A stretch of 64,000 nucleotides of DNA from SMYC01 sp965197495 (GCA_965197495.1 OZ240210.1:7006001-7070000), one strand, 5' to 3'; shown: positions 37,516 through 47,619, counted from the stretch's first letter. Made by a program: numbers and translations. The notes: generated from the letters alone by a model not told the origin.

Positions 37516-38114
37516 GTTGAGAAGCATCGCGTTCTCACGTCCGAGGAGTCCGATACGCCCGAGATCTTTCGAAAGCGTGATGTCGAGCTCCCCGCCCGAT
37601 TCTTCGCGAAGAATCTCCGCGGCGCGTTCCTCGCAATCCGGCTTGAGCGGCGAGAAGACGCTCGCGACCGCGACCGAGCGCAGGCCGAGGTCGCGTATCC
37701 ACCGAGCGGCGCTGCGCACGGCCTTTTCATCGAACGGCACGATCGGCCGCCCGTCATATTCATGGCCACCTTCCACTTGAAACACTTCCCCACGCACGAG
37801 CTCCGTGAGATCCTCGGGCCAATCCACGAACGGAGGAAGGGACGCGCTCGCGGGAAGCCCGATACGAAGGGCCGCGATAAGAGCGCGCGCCGCTCGACGA
37901 CGGCGTTGGTGAAATGGGTTGTGCCGATCATGACCGCGTCGAGAGCGCCGACGCCCGCTTCGCCAAGCTCCGCCACGAGGTCTTTGAGCGCGCGCAACAC
38001 GCCGCCCGTTATGTCTTCGGTCGTGGTCGTCTTGACGCCCGCCGTGACGCGATTGTCTTCGAGGAGGACCGCATCGGTGTTCGTTCCGCCGACGTCGATA
38101 CCGATGCGCCTCAT
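37516..38114 (-). pseudogene. hyuA: Hydantoinase A N-terminal remnant
   Basis: Starts MRRIGIDVGGTNTDAVLLED, the ATP-binding start of N-methylhydantoinase/acetone carboxylase A subunits, and continues GTTHFTNAVVERRALL. A one-base frameshift near 37880 moves the reading to ALRIGLPASASLPPF, DWPEDLTELVRGEVFQVEGG and GLLGRENAMLLN, where it passes straight into the ISL3 transposase. About 200 of some 650 residues remain. A DUF917 gene, a common hyuA neighbour, survives as a fragment at 39001. Confidence 0.82.
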
Positions 38115-38179
38115 CTGCCCGTACTATATCAACGCACGTAGCAAGCCCAGATCTTATGCTACGATTTTACTAGAGGCCT

Positions 38180-38989
38180 TTGACATTGCGACTATTATTG
38201 ATTGGCTGGCTCGGGCTGGCCCACATCGCTAGTGGCACACCGTACATCGAGCTCTATCGCGTCCAGCACCGGCCCGCGAGTGAGCTCGTAACGGTCGCCC
38301 AGGCCGCGCTCGGCGGCCAAGGTGTCGTAACACTCGACGCGCGCACGGCGACCCTCATCTTGAACGGAACCCCGGCCGGCATTCAGCGCGCGCTCGCTCT
38401 CCTGGAGCGCTTGGACCAGCCCCTCCGCTCCGTCGTGTTGAAGCACCAGCTTCGCACCGCGAGCGATCTCGACGCCCTCGACGTCGGCATCACCTGGAAG
38501 GCTTCGCTCGGCCCTCTTCACATCGGAACGCTCCCCATCGCGGGAAACGCGCTCGCCGTATCGCTCGGCGCGCGCCGCACGAGCGAGCGCGTGACCGCCG
38601 GCTCCACGCTCCGCCTGCTCGAGGGCAGCGCGGGGGTTATCGCGACCGGCACTGCGCTTCCGCTTTTGTTCCAACCATATTGGGGCACGGTCGCCACCGA
38701 ATTCGTTTCCGTCGAGACCGGGTTCGAGGCCAAAGCGACCGTCTTTGGGCCATCGGGTGACGAGAAAGTACGCTTGGAGCTCACGCCCTTCGCCGGGCGC
38801 GTGGGAGACCGCGGCGAGATCCAATATATCGCCGCGGCCACGACGCTCGAGGTCCGTCCGGGCGAGACCGTCGTCTTGGGCGAGACGTCGAGCGCGTCGG
38901 ACGCTGACGAAGCCGACCTGCACGGGGTCGGCACGGAAAGCAGCCGTGAGCAGCAGATTCTTCTGATCTCCGTCGAGATCACGCAGTAG
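38180..38989 (+). CDS. Short secretin-N-domain-like exported protein
   Basis: A 269-residue protein with a likely TTG start and a signal sequence (LRLLLIGWLGLAHIASG). Residues 22-95 resemble the secretin N1/N2 ring domain (YIELYRVQHRPASELVTVAQ, GQGVVTLDARTATLILNGTP, IQRALALLERLDQPLRSVVLK). The C-terminal part resembles a secretin core strand set (LELTPFAGRV, TLEVRPGETVVLGE), but the chain is far too short to form a full outer-membrane pore. No type II secretion or pilus genes are nearby. The antisense open frame of similar length is a shadow. Confidence 0.65.
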   Translation: MTLRLLLIGWLGLAHIASGTPYIELYRVQHRPASELVTVAQAALGGQGVVTLDARTATLILNGTPAGIQRALALLERLDQPLRSVVLKHQLRTASDLDALDVGITWKASLGPLHIGTLPIAGNALAVSLGARRTSERVTAGSTLRLLEGSAGVIATGTALPLLFQPYWGTVATEFVSVETGFEAKATVFGPSGDEKVRLELTPFAGRVGDRGEIQYIAAATTLEVRPGETVVLGETSSASDADEADLHGVGTESSREQQILLISVEITQ

Positions 38990-39000
38990 GCTGGCTCGCG

Positions 39001-39543
39001 TCATGCGAAGACCGAGCGAAACTCGAGGTCATAGCCGAACGCGCGCGGCCCGACATATTCGAGGCCTTTTTCCGTCATGAGAACGTCGGGTGCTTTGAGC
39101 GCGACCACCGACACGCGCTGAGCGTATCGGAGCGTCTCGGTACCTACGGCTTCTCCGGAGACGCTATCCATGATGCAGATGATCTCGGGCACCATGACGA
39201 CCACCTCTCCGTCGAGTGCGCCAATCGCGAACTCGTTTTGAAACTCGAGACGAAAACGGTGCCCGCGATGCTCGTCGAGCCCGTCGATCTCGGCCGAGCC
39301 GCGGAGGAAACCTTCCGTCGTCCGGCGATCGATATCGGCGACCTTTCCGCGAAAGAGACGGCGCCCACCTTCCGATTCCAGAAGTGCTTCGACCGGATCC
39401 TCATGCCGCTTGCGCGCGCGACGCACCGTCTCCCCCATCCGGATCGCTTTCGTCGTTGTGTTGTGAATGCCCCACTCTTTGACTTCTTTCCCGGCTTCGG
39501 TCTCGATGCTATCCCTGGCTGATGGCGTGACGCTACGTAGCAT
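39001..39543 (-). pseudogene. DUF917-family protein, C-terminal fragment
   Basis: Encodes the C-terminal half of a DUF917 protein: TKAIRMGETVRRARKRHEDP, GGRRLFRGKVADIDRRTTEGF, EFQNEFAIGALDGEVVVMVP and GLEYVGPRAFGYD. The N-terminal part of about 190 residues is missing. DUF917 genes commonly neighbour hyuA, so this and the hyuA remnant are likely parts of one former catabolic locus. Confidence 0.75.
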
Positions 39544-39663
39544 ATGGGCGGTTCTAACCTACCTAACCTTTCGAGATCTTGGAGACGCTCGCCAACCCGT
39601 ATGGTTTGTTAGGACGCGCGGTGCTGGAGCAGATGGGGCTCTAGAAGTCAGTCACGATAAGTC

Positions 39664-40242
39664 ATGAGTGCAGAGAAGGATGCGGCGATGAAACGTTGGT
39701 TCAAATGGCTCGGGCTTCTGGCCGCGGTCGTCATCGCGTCGCCGGTCTTGTTCGTGCTCTCCGGCTACCTCCTTTCAGCCGAGACGGAGCTCGAGCTCGA
39801 GCATCGGGTCGACGCCCCTCCTGAGGATCTGTACGAGCTGATCACGACCTACAACGGCATCAGGGCCTGGTGGAAGCGCGCCAACGAGGACATGGGAGAG
39901 GAGTTCGAGGTGCAGCATCTCGGCGGTCCGAAGGCTGGGGTCAGCATGCACATCGGATTCGCTTTCCCGGGTGAGGATGTGTTCGAGCATTGGACCCTTA
40001 CAGAGGTCGAACCTCCCTTGAACGTGAAGATGGATGTCGATTTCATGGGCGTCGTGGTGTCCCATCGCACCCTCGAACTGACACCGGAAGGGCAAGGAAC
40101 TCTTGTGCATTGGACCGAGACGGGGCGCGTCGAGAGCCCGATGTGGCGTTGGATGCTGATGATGTTCAAGGGCGGCGCCATCGAGAACCGCCATACAGTT
40201 CTCGACTCCGCGGGGACTGTCGCGGGCGGCATGGTGCGGTGA
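39664..40242 (+). CDS. Membrane-anchored SRPBCC-family protein
   Basis: A 192-residue protein (184 if ATG 39688 is used). One N-terminal membrane helix (WLGLLAAVVIASPVLFVLSGYLL) is followed by an SRPBCC/START-like helix-grip domain: ELEHRVDAPPEDLYELITTYNGIRAWWK and EHWTLTEVEPPLNVKMDVDF. The last 20 residues (HTVLDSAGTVAGGMVR) do not look like the family helix, so a late frameshift is possible. The cavity usually binds hydrophobic ligands; the ligand is unknown. Confidence 0.7.
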   Translation: MSAEKDAAMKRWFKWLGLLAAVVIASPVLFVLSGYLLSAETELELEHRVDAPPEDLYELITTYNGIRAWWKRANEDMGEEFEVQHLGGPKAGVSMHIGFAFPGEDVFEHWTLTEVEPPLNVKMDVDFMGVVVSHRTLELTPEGQGTLVHWTETGRVESPMWRWMLMMFKGGAIENRHTVLDSAGTVAGGMVR

Positions 40243-40547
40243 TACCTTTCGGTATCTAGTAGATAACATCCGTTTCAACTCTCACGTCCTTGGCCCGGAT
40301 CGAGTTCGCACGTCAGGAAAGTGAGAGGAGCATCCATCCGACCGTCCGCCGCTGAGCCAGGCGCTCCCAGAGCGCTTCGAAGCGACCGCTGAGCTTGCAG
40401 CAGCGTGGCGCGATGATCGCGTCAACGCCAGCGACGGTCCAGTGCATCCCGGCACGCTTGCACCGCCTTCCGATCGCTACCTTGCAGCCGGCCTCGAGCC
40501 GTAGGATAGGATGCCGATACGCGACCTCGTCCGGACAAGGTCGCGCA
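40243..40547. other. Intergenic region, nothing recognised
   Basis: 305 bp between the convergent SRPBCC and cytochrome c genes. I see no gene, no clear terminator hairpin with a T tract, and no repeat. Confidence 0.5.
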
Positions 40548-41114
40548 CTAGCGAAGCTCTGGTCCGCCCGCGCGATTGTCGTGTACGAAGCGGTCGCGTG
40601 CGGGCATCACCACCTCCGGGAGGCTGTTCTTGTCGATCACCACGTCCTCGTCGATGATCTCGTTCTTGTGCAGGAGGAACGCGACGAGGCTAAAGACTTC
40701 GTTGGGCGTCAAGCTTCCCGGCTCGTCGAAAGGCATCGCGCGATAGGTGTAGTCGTAGAGGGTCGTCGCGTAAGGCCAGTAGTTGCCGATCGTCCTCGAA
40801 AGACCGGTCGTCGTGGCGAAAGGAAAGCCTTCGCGGGGCTCGCGGCCCACGAGTACGTCGTTGGGGCCTTCGGTTCCGGTGATACCGTGGCACGAGGCGC
40901 AGAGCTGGTAGTAGAGCTCTTCGCCTTCGGCGACGGTGCCTTCGCCTTCCGGCAATCCTGTACCGTCGGTCATCACGTCGATGTCCAACGCTTTGATCTC
41001 GGCTTCGGTCGGCGTTCTACCGAAGCCGAACGTGCCATTATCTTCCTCGGCCTGGGGCTCGGCCTGGGCCGTCGCTAGCCCGACCACGATGGTCGCGAGC
41101 CACATAATCCTCAT
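40548..41114 (-). CDS. sorB: Monohaem cytochrome c, sulfite dehydrogenase subunit type
   Basis: A 188-residue exported cytochrome with a signal peptide (MWLATIVVGLATAQA). Haem binding is CASCH, and the distal Met is in YRAMPFDEPGSL; FGFGRTPTEAEIKALDIDV and GREPREGFPF fit SorB/SoxX-like cytochromes. Its ATG overlaps the stop of the upstream sulfite dehydrogenase gene, so it was the electron acceptor of that enzyme. It is intact although the catalytic gene is broken. Confidence 0.82.
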   Translation of the reverse strand: MRIMWLATIVVGLATAQAEPQAEEDNGTFGFGRTPTEAEIKALDIDVMTDGTGLPEGEGTVAEGEELYYQLCASCHGITGTEGPNDVLVGREPREGFPFATTTGLSRTIGNYWPYATTLYDYTYRAMPFDEPGSLTPNEVFSLVAFLLHKNEIIDEDVVIDKNSLPEVVMPARDRFVHDNRAGGPELR

Positions 41115-42307
41115 GCGTTTTCTCCAAAGACGATCGAGCCGTCTCGGCGTACTGTCCAGGCTCGGATGTGGTTGTAGTGGTACGAGGTTCCCGGCCCGCG
41201 TACTTTCTTTAGCTCGGCGTGCGTGGGCTGGGTCTGGCCGGTCTCATCCGTAGCCCGGCTCATGAGCGTCGATTGCTCGCCGTTCCAATCCCACGCGAAG
41301 CGGAATCGCGTGTGGCACTTGGGTAACACCGGCTCTTGCAAGGTGGCTTTCTTCCAACTTTCGCCGCCATCAGTGCTGATATCGACGCGAACGATCTTGC
41401 CGCGGCCGCTCCAAACGATACCTTTGACTTCCCGGAAACCTTTCTCGGTCAAGGTGACGGGATAAGCGGGATAGGTAATGATGGATTTCGCGTCCATCAC
41501 GAAGCTGAACTGGCGGGCGGTTCCGCCGCGAAGCGGGTCGGTATATTTCGACGTCTCTTCGCGGGTCATGAATGGTTTGTCCGCCAATTCGAGGCGGCGG
41601 ATCCATTTCACGTTCGAGCTTCCCTCGTAACCCGGTAGGAATAGCCGTGCGGGATAGCCTTGCTCGGGCCGTATCGGTTCGCCGTTTTGCCCGTAGGCGA
41701 TTCCCAACCTTTTTCGACGGGGATGCTGCGCGTCATGACGGCGGCGTCCATCGCTTCGGCGAGAAACCACTTGGCCTCGGGCAAGACGCCGACTTCTTGG
41801 AAGAGCGTTTTTAGCGGCACGCCGATCCACTCGCTCGTGCTCGTGAGTCCCTCGACCTGCTGCGGCGTCTCCTCCTTGTTTGCTTCCGGGTTGCGAAAAG
41901 TGCGAAAGCCGTTTCCCGAGCACTCGAGGAATCGGGTTCGGCGGGAAAGCGCTTCAGCTCCGCGAGTGTGAACATGCGCGGACGCTCCACCATGCCGTGG
42001 ATCAAGAGCGTGTAGCTGTTGGGATCGATCTCGGGAATGCCGGCGTGGTGTCGCTCGAAATGCAGGTCGGCCGGCGTAATGATCCCCTCGAGGTCTTGTA
42101 GCAGCGTGTTCGACGCCGTGCGTGTCGAGCTGAAATAGGTCCGCTTGGGTGTCTCGAAGCGGGAGCGCTCTCCGACTTCTTTCGCGGGGCCTCCTTGGAC
42201 TTTCGTCGGGTCTTTCGTTCCGGAATCCTGCGCCGGCAATATCTTTGATCCAACCACACCGGCCGTACCCGCCAATAGCGCCCTACGGCTGATCTTGCCC
42301 TCGACAT
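41111..42307 (-). pseudogene. sorA: Sulfite dehydrogenase molybdopterin subunit, frameshifted
   Basis: Remnant of a SorA/SoxC-type sulfite:cytochrome c oxidoreductase. A twin-arginine start (SRRALLAGTAGVVG) is out of frame with the ATG at 42307. Then come DLHFERHHAGIPEID and LAELKRFPAE, a frameshift near 41935, FLECSGNGFRTF with the molybdenum-ligand Cys, GVPLKTLFQEVGVLPEAKW, another break near 41710, and AYGQNGEPIRPEQGYPARLF with GSSNVKWIRRLEL to the normal end. At least three one-base lesions are needed to join it. It is transcribed just before the intact cytochrome gene. Confidence 0.85.
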
Positions 42308-42335
42308 ATATCGCCCTCCAGATGCGATGCGCATG

Positions 42336-42644
42336 TTACACCACCGGGAAGACGACGAGAAACTCGGGCGGAAGCGATAGCTCGCTCCCGCCCTGTTTCA
42401 GCGTCCAAGGCTCCCCGCTCGCTCGCGGGCCAACGAGGACGACGAGCGCCCCCGCCGTCCCGAAAAGCGGTTCGAGCGTGAAGACCGCGCGTCCGCCTTC
42501 GTACCTGCGGGCCGAGACACGCCATGTCTCGTCATGAAACTGGATCCAGTTTCCCGGACGGAGCTCGCTCGGGCGGAGCGGCGCCTCAGGGAGGCGAATG
42601 CGCGACTGGTCGAGAAGCCGCGCTATCCGCCGCAGAAAGTTCAC
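42336..42644 (-). CDS. Hypothetical protein, 102 aa
   Basis: Starts at GTG overlapping the stop of the pspA remnant (GTGA), so it was translationally coupled to pspA. The protein has a compact beta-rich middle (LRPGNWIQFHDETWRVSARR, AVFTLEPLFGTAGALVVLVG), with no signal or membrane segment. I do not recognise the family. It follows the large membrane protein and pspA in one former operon and may have served the same envelope-stress function. Confidence 0.6.
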   Translation of the reverse strand: MNFLRRIARLLDQSRIRLPEAPLRPSELRPGNWIQFHDETWRVSARRYEGGRAVFTLEPLFGTAGALVVLVGPRASGEPWTLKQGGSELSLPPEFLVVFPVV

Positions 42645-42904
42645 GACGCCTGTTCCTCACCGTCGTCGTCCTTCTTTTTCTTCTTCAGCTTGTCACGCAG
42701 CTTCGCCATCCGGTCGTCCACGGCGTCGTCCACCGCGGAGCTCTCGGCCTGGCGGCGCAGATGGTCGCCCCGAAGCTCGTCGTCGAGCTTTAGATAGGAC
42801 TGCCGCCGAAGCTTGGAGCTCGACGCGCTCGCTGACGCGGTCGAACTCGCTTTGAAGATTCGCCCGCTTCACGCCGACCATAACCTTACTGAGCGCGTGC
42901 GCTC

Positions 42905-43651
42905 CATCGCCTAAAGGCGATGGGTTCACGTCGCCGACTAAAGTCGGCTTGTCCTTGCCTCGTTTCACTACTCACTGACCTTGAAAGAATCGTCGTCCTG
43001 GGGCACGGCACCCTGCAACTCTATATACTTCGCTATCACCTCATCCGTCACGTTGCCCGTTGTCACCACGAAGTAACCCCGTGCCCGTAGGTGCCGACCC
43101 CAGAACTCCTTCCGCATCGTCCGTAAGTCGCGCATCAGACGATTCGACGTCTTACCCTTGATCAACTGCATCACTCGACTCGGCGACAAATTCGGCGGCA
43201 CGCTCAGCAACAGGTGCACGTGCTCAGGCCGCACATGACCCTTCAGTATTTCTATCTGGTTCCGAGCACAGATCTCCCGGATGAGATCCCGGAGACGAAC
43301 CGCTACATCCCCTCTCAAGGCCGGCTTGCGGTACTTCGTGATAAATACGAAGTGATAGTTTAACCCTAATCGCAAATAAACGTCACCGTGTCTGAGGTCT
43401 TTGGCCCCGTGAATAGCACCTTTTCCAGGTTCTGCATACACCGTGCAGAATCACCTATAGTGGCGGCGAGCGGGTGCCCCAGCACGAGCTTCTCGCCTGC
43501 GCCCAGTGCGGCTGTTTCGCGTTTTCGTGCTTCGAAGATTTTGCGATTAGGGTTAACTGGTACGTCGTGTGCGATGATTTACGATATCCTTTCACCTGGG
43601 GATCGTACCCCAAGCCTCCTAAAGGCTTCGCCTAAAGGCGTGGGATTTCAA
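42905..43651 (-). mobile_element. IS200-type element inside pspA
   Basis: A 747-bp element without target duplication, as expected for this group. Its ends carry subterminal hairpins built on TAAA loops: CCATCGCCTAAAGGCGATGG and GCCGACTAAAGTCGGC near the 3' end, and CGCCTAAAGGCG near the 5' end. The limits are set by restoring the pspA frame (GGGGATGG joined to AGCGCAC). Confidence 0.8.
42968..43441 (-). CDS. tnpA: IS200-type Y1 (HUH) transposase TnpA
   Basis: A 157-residue single-strand transposase. The HUH motif is in VRPEHVHLLLSV; the catalytic Tyr is expected in EVIAKYIELQ, and WGRHLRARGYFVVTTGNV matches the family. LNYHFVFITKYRKPAL is the usual N-terminal core; about 25 residues before it are extra, so the true start may lie downstream of 43441. 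There is no tnpB in this element. Confidence 0.92.
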   Translation of the reverse strand: MYAEPGKGAIHGAKDLRHGDVYLRLGLNYHFVFITKYRKPALRGDVAVRLRDLIREICARNQIEILKGHVRPEHVHLLLSVPPNLSPSRVMQLIKGKTSNRLMRDLRTMRKEFWGRHLRARGYFVVTTGNVTDEVIAKYIELQGAVPQDDDSFKVSE

Positions 43652-45616
43652 CCATCCCCGAGTGGGACATTAATGGCCCGGCGCGCCTCTCCCTGGCGCA
43701 TCTGCGCTTGCAGGAGCTCGAGCCTCGAACGCGCCTTCTGCATCCGGTCGTGCATATTCACGATGGCGTCCCGGATCTCCTCCGTCTCGTCGCTCTGCGT
43801 GTGGAGCTCCTCCCGCAAGCGATCGCGCTGCCGCTCCGCCTTCTCCGCCCGGAGCAGCATATCGCGCGCGCCGTCTTCGTCACCCTTATTCATGGCGCTC
43901 TCGGCGGCAGTCTCCCATTCCTCCATGTCTTTCTCGTGATATTTGGTACGGCTTCGCAGCCGATCTTCGTTGGCCATGGCTCGAGCCACGGCGCGCTTGG
44001 CCGCTTCGAGCTCTTCTTCTATATCGAGCACGAGCTGGTTGAGCGAGCGCTCGGGGTCTTCGAACCGCGTGAGGACCGCGTCGATGCTGCCTTTGACAAG
44101 TAAGGTGAATCTCTGAGTCACGTTCATGGTCTTCCTCCTTTGTTTAGTACCAGTGAGCTAGTTCTTGACCGAAGACCCGGATCTGCTGAGCCAAGCCTTC
44201 GCGCCGATATTCGAGATAAGCGGCGAGCGTCGCGATACCAAACATCACGCCGCCGGCCCAGAGCAAGAGCGGTGTCGCGCGGATCTTGATAACGAAGCAA
44301 GCGAGGTCGATGACGAGCGCCGCGGTCGACACCGTGAGGAGCGGCCGGCTTCGGAGCCAGAAGCTCGTGGCGCCGAATCCCACGGTGAGCATGAGGAGCA
44401 CCGCTTGCCACGCCCACGTGATCTCGTCGTAAAGCGCGAGCACCGGGGTCGCGTAGATGAACGCCGCCCCCGCAGTGAACAAGTGACGGCTCCAGCGCGG
44501 CCCCATCTCCTCCGACAACAAAAGCGACAGCGCGACGAGCGCCAAGCCCGGTGCGAGCGAGTAGAACTCCATCCCGACACCATGCCCCCAGGCAATGGCT
44601 AGAAGACCGAAGCCTAGAAAACCTGCCGACAGCACCGACGGCAAGACGCGCTTTTCCTCACGCGAAGCGAGGATGAGATAGAAGACGCTGACGAGAAAGA
44701 GCGGGATGGCCTGCAACCGGACGAGGCCCACCATGCCACCGAGAAAGGCCAGCAGATGTCCCGTCGCCTTCGAGCTCGACGCCAACGCGAGCGCCTTGGG
44801 CTCGCGTGCGAAGAGTCCGGCGAGAGCATATTGGAGTACGCCGCTCGCGAGCAGCACGTAGGGTGCCCGGCCGTTGCCGAACGTGACCCAGCCGGCATAG
44901 AAGCCGACGAGCACACTCACGCCGATCCAGAGCTGCATCGCCCAGGCATAGCCGGCACTCGCGAAGCGGTAGCTGTTTACGCCATGCCGGAGCGCGAACA
45001 CGAAGGCGACCGCAATGAGAGCGGCGTAGTCCCAGGCGGTGAACGGCGAGACGGGGATCGCGAAAAAGCCGAACAGAACCATCGCCTCCAGACATGCCGT
45101 CCACGGCACGAGTGTTTTCGGTCCCCTCACCTCCACGAGCCATATCCAGGCGAGAGCCAGCGCCGAGGCGAGTGGAAAGGCAGCTGCCGCGGCTTCGACG
45201 AGCGCGAGCGGGAAGAAGCTCGTTGAAAAGCCCTCTACCAAGACGAGCGTATGGGCAGCGACAAGAAGACCGCTGCGATACGGCACCTTGCCGGCAAGGG
45301 CGCCCATCAGTGCGACGACGACCGCGAGCGCTAGCGTTTCTGTGCCCGTCATGGTGAGCGCCGCCATCACGGCGACAGCGCGCCAGAGCCAAATGAAGCG
45401 GGCGACCGGCTTCTCGAGAACCGGTATCGGCACGAAACGCGCCACCAGCAAAACCGCCAACGCTGCCAACAAGAGAATCGGAACAGACGAGGTCCAGCCG
45501 GCAGCCCAGAGGTGAAACGGTACGTAACCCACGAGAAACGCGAGCCCCACGCTCACGTCCGTCGAGTCCTCTGTGCGCATTCCGTGACTGAGAACGGCCC
45601 AGCCGAAGAGCGCTAG

Positions 45617-47619
45617 CCCATGTTTACCCTTTATGAGCACCCTAACGCTCGTAAGTGACTGAATTCAAAGGAACGGGGGTTGAATTTCGCCCAAAACATA
45701 GAGACAGAGATTGTGCTTTGAGCGCCATTAATACGTTGTAATCGTGGACAATGACATGTAGTATGCGTGAGGACAGGTTATGTTCTTCCGCATCGTTCGG
45801 GCCGCAGGCGGCAAAGGGGTTCAACATGAGTATGTCCGCCTGGTCGAGTCGTATCGGGAGCACGGCAAGCCGAAGCAACGCGTAGTGTGCAACTTGGGGC
45901 GCAAGGATCTCCTAGTTGCCAATCTCGACTCCCTCAATCGGTTGCTTGGGGCCGGTGAACCGGCCGACACCGAGCGAGCAGCCGAGCAGGTCGCGGGGGC
46001 AGACGCGTGGGATTGGGGTCCGATGCTGGTGACGGCGACGCTGTGGCGCGAGTTCGGGCTGGAGCAGATTCTCGACCGGCTCGGGGGCCGCGGCAAGCGG
46101 GACGGAGTGGCGCTAAGCGAGCGAGCTTTGGTGCTGGTCGCCAACCGGCTATGTGCTCCGTCAAGCGAGCACGGTCTGGCGCGCTGGCTCGAGACCGACT
46201 TCGTCTGCGACCGGCAGGGGCGGCGGTGGGTGCCGCAGTGGCGCGATGATGGGGAACGGCGAGCGAGTCGCTCCCCGCGGGTTCGCGTGGAGTTTCGCCA
46301 ACTCAAGCAATGGTACCGAACGCTCGACCAGCTGCATGCCCGCAAAGAACAGATCGAGAAGGAGCTGTTTTTGCGCTTGCGGGATCTGTTTTCGCTTGAG
46401 GTTGATATGGTGTTTTACGACCTGACGTCGACGTACTTCGAAGGTCAAGGCCCTCCGGGGCTCGGCGCCCACGGCTACAGTCGCGACCGCAGACCGCGTA
46501 ACCGGCAAGTGCTTATCGGTCTGGTGATGGTGGACGGTTGGCCGATCGCCCACCATGTTTTCGCCGGCAACTGGCGTGACGCGAAAACGGTGCCGCAGGT
46601 GCTCAACGATCTCAACGAACGATTCGGTTTGCACCGCGTGGTTTTTGTCGGCGACCGAGGGATGGTAACGAGCGACAGCCTGGCAGTGGTGCGCTCGCGC
46701 AAGCAGGGCTATCTCGTCGGGCTGCAAAGACGACGGCGCGAGGAGGTCTATCGTTACATCGAGCGCGCCAGCGGAGAGTGGATCGACTGCCCTGGTGGCA
46801 TCACGGTGAGCGAAAAAGCCGAGCCACCTAAGACTCGTGTGCAAGAAGTCCGCTCCGAGCAGTCTGGGGTGCGCATCTTCGTCGTTCACAGCGACGAAAG
46901 GCTCGCCTACGAGCGCGGGCAGAGGCTGCGGGCCATGGGACGTGCCCGTGCGGCATTCGAGGCCCTCGAGCGCCGCGTGCGCGACGGACGATTGAAAGCC
47001 CCCGAGAAAATCGGTGCCGCCGCCGCGTGCATACAGGCACGCCACCACGGTCACCGTTACTACGACTGGGAGTACAAAAACGGTCGCTTCCGCTTCTTCG
47101 AGCACCCCGTCAACCTCAAGCGCGAGCAAGCCTACGAGGGTAAGTACGTTATTCAAACCGAGGAGCAAAACCTCTCTCCGGTCGACGCCGTGCGCCTTTA
47201 CAAGGACCTAAACGAGGTCGAGCGAGCCTTCTCATGCCTTAAGGATGTCATTGAGATGCGTCCCGTTTACCACCAGACCGATGAGCGTGTGGAGGCACAC
47301 CTTTTCGTAGCTACGCTGGCCTTCCTTGTGCATCGGGCTCTTGAGAAAAAGCTCAAGGTCGCCGAACTCGACCTGTCCGCAACCGAGGCACTACAAGCGC
47401 TACGCTCGGTCCGGGTCGTCGACTTACAGCTGGGTTCTGGGCGGACTAAGCGCGTCGTCACGCGCGGCACCGCTCGCGCCAACTCGATCCTGACTGCACT
47501 CGGCATCGTTGAACGCGACCCGCCAGCCTTCTCCGAGGAGGTGCTGTCAGCGTAGAGACAAACCGCCGATCTCGATCCTTTGTTCTCAATGACTTAGACA
47601 CCTAAAAGGGAAACATGGG
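45617..47619 (+). mobile_element. IS1634-type element, copy C (complete)
   Basis: 2003 bp, nearly identical to copy B but on the opposite strand, with the same inverted repeats. It is flanked by CTAG at 45613-45616 and 47620-47623. Deleting the element with one CTAG joins ATC-CTAG-CGCTC into codons for I-L-A-L and restores the host frame, proving a 4-bp duplication. Confidence 0.95.
45780..47555 (+). CDS. IS1634-family transposase, copy C
   Basis: 591 residues, the same protein as copy B except for rare substitutions, such as Cys for Arg in AAACIQARHH. The DDE residues in VFYDLTSTYFEG, FVGDRGMV and NEVERAFSCLKD are intact, so this copy could be active. Confidence 0.95.
   Translation: MFFRIVRAAGGKGVQHEYVRLVESYREHGKPKQRVVCNLGRKDLLVANLDSLNRLLGAGEPADTERAAEQVAGADAWDWGPMLVTATLWREFGLEQILDRLGGRGKRDGVALSERALVLVANRLCAPSSEHGLARWLETDFVCDRQGRRWVPQWRDDGERRASRSPRVRVEFRQLKQWYRTLDQLHARKEQIEKELFLRLRDLFSLEVDMVFYDLTSTYFEGQGPPGLGAHGYSRDRRPRNRQVLIGLVMVDGWPIAHHVFAGNWRDAKTVPQVLNDLNERFGLHRVVFVGDRGMVTSDSLAVVRSRKQGYLVGLQRRRREEVYRYIERASGEWIDCPGGITVSEKAEPPKTRVQEVRSEQSGVRIFVVHSDERLAYERGQRLRAMGRARAAFEALERRVRDGRLKAPEKIGAAAACIQARHHGHRYYDWEYKNGRFRFFEHPVNLKREQAYEGKYVIQTEEQNLSPVDAVRLYKDLNEVERAFSCLKDVIEMRPVYHQTDERVEAHLFVATLAFLVHRALEKKLKVAELDLSATEALQALRSVRVVDLQLGSGRTKRVVTRGTARANSILTALGIVERDPPAFSEEVLSA

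Larger units (their letters stand above)
42641..44127 (-). pseudogene. pspA: PspA/IM30 homologue split by an IS200-type element
   Basis: The 5' part (MNVTQRFTLLVKGSIDAVL, DPERSLNQLVLDIEEELEAAKRAVA) encodes about 155 coiled-coil residues of a PspA membrane-stress protein. It breaks at 43652, where the IS begins. The 3' part resumes at 42904 in the same frame (AHALSKVMVGVKRANLQSEF, DRVSERVELQA). It then needs a one-base shift to read LRRQSYLKLDDELRG and the basic-acidic tail KLRDKLKKKKDDDGEEQAS. PspA assembles on stressed inner membranes. Both the insertion and the frameshift break the gene. Confidence 0.82.

Noticed and set aside
38195..39004. 269-residue minus-strand frame opposite the secretin-like gene
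   Set aside because: Composition is Arg- and Glu-rich without family features; the plus strand has a signal peptide and recognisable domain.
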